Source: DASZMJ01 sp035551935 (GTDB lineage Bacteria > Planctomycetota > Planctomycetia > Isosphaerales > Isosphaeraceae). Taken from it: a stretch of DNA of 6,530 bases. The notes below the pieces were generated by a model that saw nothing but the letters and a program-made list of their open reading frames with translations, searched no databases and was not told the origin of the DNA. The position numbers and the translations under genes are program-made. Each line of letters starts with the position of its first letter. Position 1 is the stretch's first letter. The stretch covers positions 1 through 6,530 of the forward strand of contig DASZMJ010000088.1 of NCBI GenBank assembly GCA_035551935.1, given 5' to 3'. Positions 5,914 through 6,530 of this stretch are shown here, piece after piece.

Positions 5914-6530
5914 CCATCTGCCCGGCCTCGACCTCGCCCGTGGCGAACTGGTTGAACTCCAGGTACTGGAGGTGCCGGTAGAGCTTGCTCGACCCGTGGA
6001 TCTCCCGGGGCGGCCCGACCGCCTCGAGCCGCCCGTTCTGGAGCACGAGCACCTGGTCGCACGACCGGATCGTCGAGAGCCGGTGCGGCAGGATGATCAG
6101 CGTCCGCCCCGGGGCGAGCCGGGCGAGCGTGTCGTCGAGTAGCGGCTTCACCTCGTCGTCGAGCGGCGTGTCCGGCTCCTCGATGATGACGATCGACGGG
6201 TCGTGCAGCGCCGCGCGGGCCAGGCCGATCCGGTACTGCTGGTCCGGCGTCAGGTACTCGCCGAGCGGGCCGATCGGCGTCTCGTAGCCGTCCGGCAGGT
6301 CCTGGATGAACGAGTGGGCGTGGGCCAGCTTCGCCGCCTCGATCACGCGAGGCAGGTCGTAGCTCGTGTCGCCGAGGGCGATGTTGGCGAAGATCGTGTC
6401 GCTGAAGATCAGGTCGGCCTGGAGCACCGTCGAGACCTGGGCGCGGATCGACTCCAGCGTGACGTCCCGCAGGTCCACTCCGTCGATCCGGACGCGGCCG
6501 ACCGACGGGTCGATGAGGCGCGGGATCAGG
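5906..6530 (-). CDS. ABC exporter ATP-binding domain, C-terminal part (5' truncated), with divergent signature
   Basis: The frame stays open to the right edge of the window, where it reads LIPRLIDPSVGRVRIDGVDLR, the segment just after Walker A in exporter-type nucleotide-binding domains. Walker A and any transmembrane domain therefore lie outside, and the in-frame GTG at 6476-6478 is not the start. Following in order are the Q-loop in VLQADLIFSDTIFANI, a signature region LTPDQQYRIGLARA where LSGGQ is usual (LTPDQ at 6239-6253), a Walker B region IVIIEEPDTPLDDE with Glu in place of the usual Asp but the following catalytic Glu kept (6176-6178), and an H-loop LPHRLST (His at 6083-6085). The C-terminal KLYRHLQYLEFNQFA is typical of exporter subunits. 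Fusion to a membrane domain is inferred, and the transported substrate is unknown. The gene converges on the dehydrogenase gene, with six bases between the stops. Confidence 0.87.
   Translation of the reverse strand, partial: LIPRLIDPSVGRVRIDGVDLRDVTLESIRAQVSTVLQADLIFSDTIFANIALGDTSYDLPRVIEAAKLAHAHSFIQDLPDGYETPIGPLGEYLTPDQQYRIGLARAALHDPSIVIIEEPDTPLDDEVKPLLDDTLARLAPGRTLIILPHRLSTIRSCDQVLVLQNGRLEAVGPPREIHGSSKLYRHLQYLEFNQFATGEVEAGQMGA

Noticed and set aside
1..6530. Mobile elements, CRISPR arrays, tRNA or rRNA genes
   Set aside because: No transposase or integrase motifs, regularly spaced direct repeats, cloverleaf-like segments or conserved rRNA stretches were seen on either strand.

Overview
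The window looks like chromosomal DNA of a GC-rich planctomycete, most likely an Isosphaeraceae or Gemmataceae relative. This is inferred from three protein signatures, not from a database search. The first is a HEAT-repeat protein ending in the Pirellula/Verrucomicrobium-type CxxCH haem domain. The second is a subtilisin-like protease that begins with a basic stretch and an LEPR-XLL-type motif (here LEQRALL). The third is an ABC exporter ATPase with an unusual, non-LSGGQ signature. A KDO-activating enzyme shows a Gram-negative-type outer membrane with KDO-containing lipopolysaccharide.

Layout from left to right: (1) bases 1-2121, plus strand, the 3' part of a large HEAT/beta-sandwich/cytochrome c protein whose start lies outside the window; (2) 2096-2866, minus strand, kdsB, convergent with the first gene and overlapping it by 26 bp; (3) 2867-3504, a 638-bp divergent intergenic region without a credible gene, carrying a cluster of inverted repeats; (4) 3505-5085, plus strand, a secreted S8 serine protease with a proline-rich linker and an unrecognised C-terminal region; (5) 5159-5899, plus strand, a classical short-chain dehydrogenase/reductase; (6) 5906-6530, minus strand, the C-terminal part of an ABC exporter nucleotide-binding domain whose start lies beyond the window.

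The genes do not form an obvious pathway or operon. Orientations alternate, and each of the three gene ends between neighbours carries an inverted repeat at or over a stop codon. This suggests mostly single-gene transcription units separated by hairpin terminators that lack U-tracts. Three products act at the cell envelope or outside the cytoplasm (the cytochrome protein, the protease, the exporter) and KdsB supplies the envelope, but a shared function is not shown.

No mobile element, CRISPR array, tRNA or rRNA was seen. I found no convincing new multi-gene system. The points most worth a second look are the degenerate ABC signature and Walker B motifs, the hairpin that contains the stop codons of two convergent genes, the palindrome cluster upstream of the protease, and the protease's C-terminal region.
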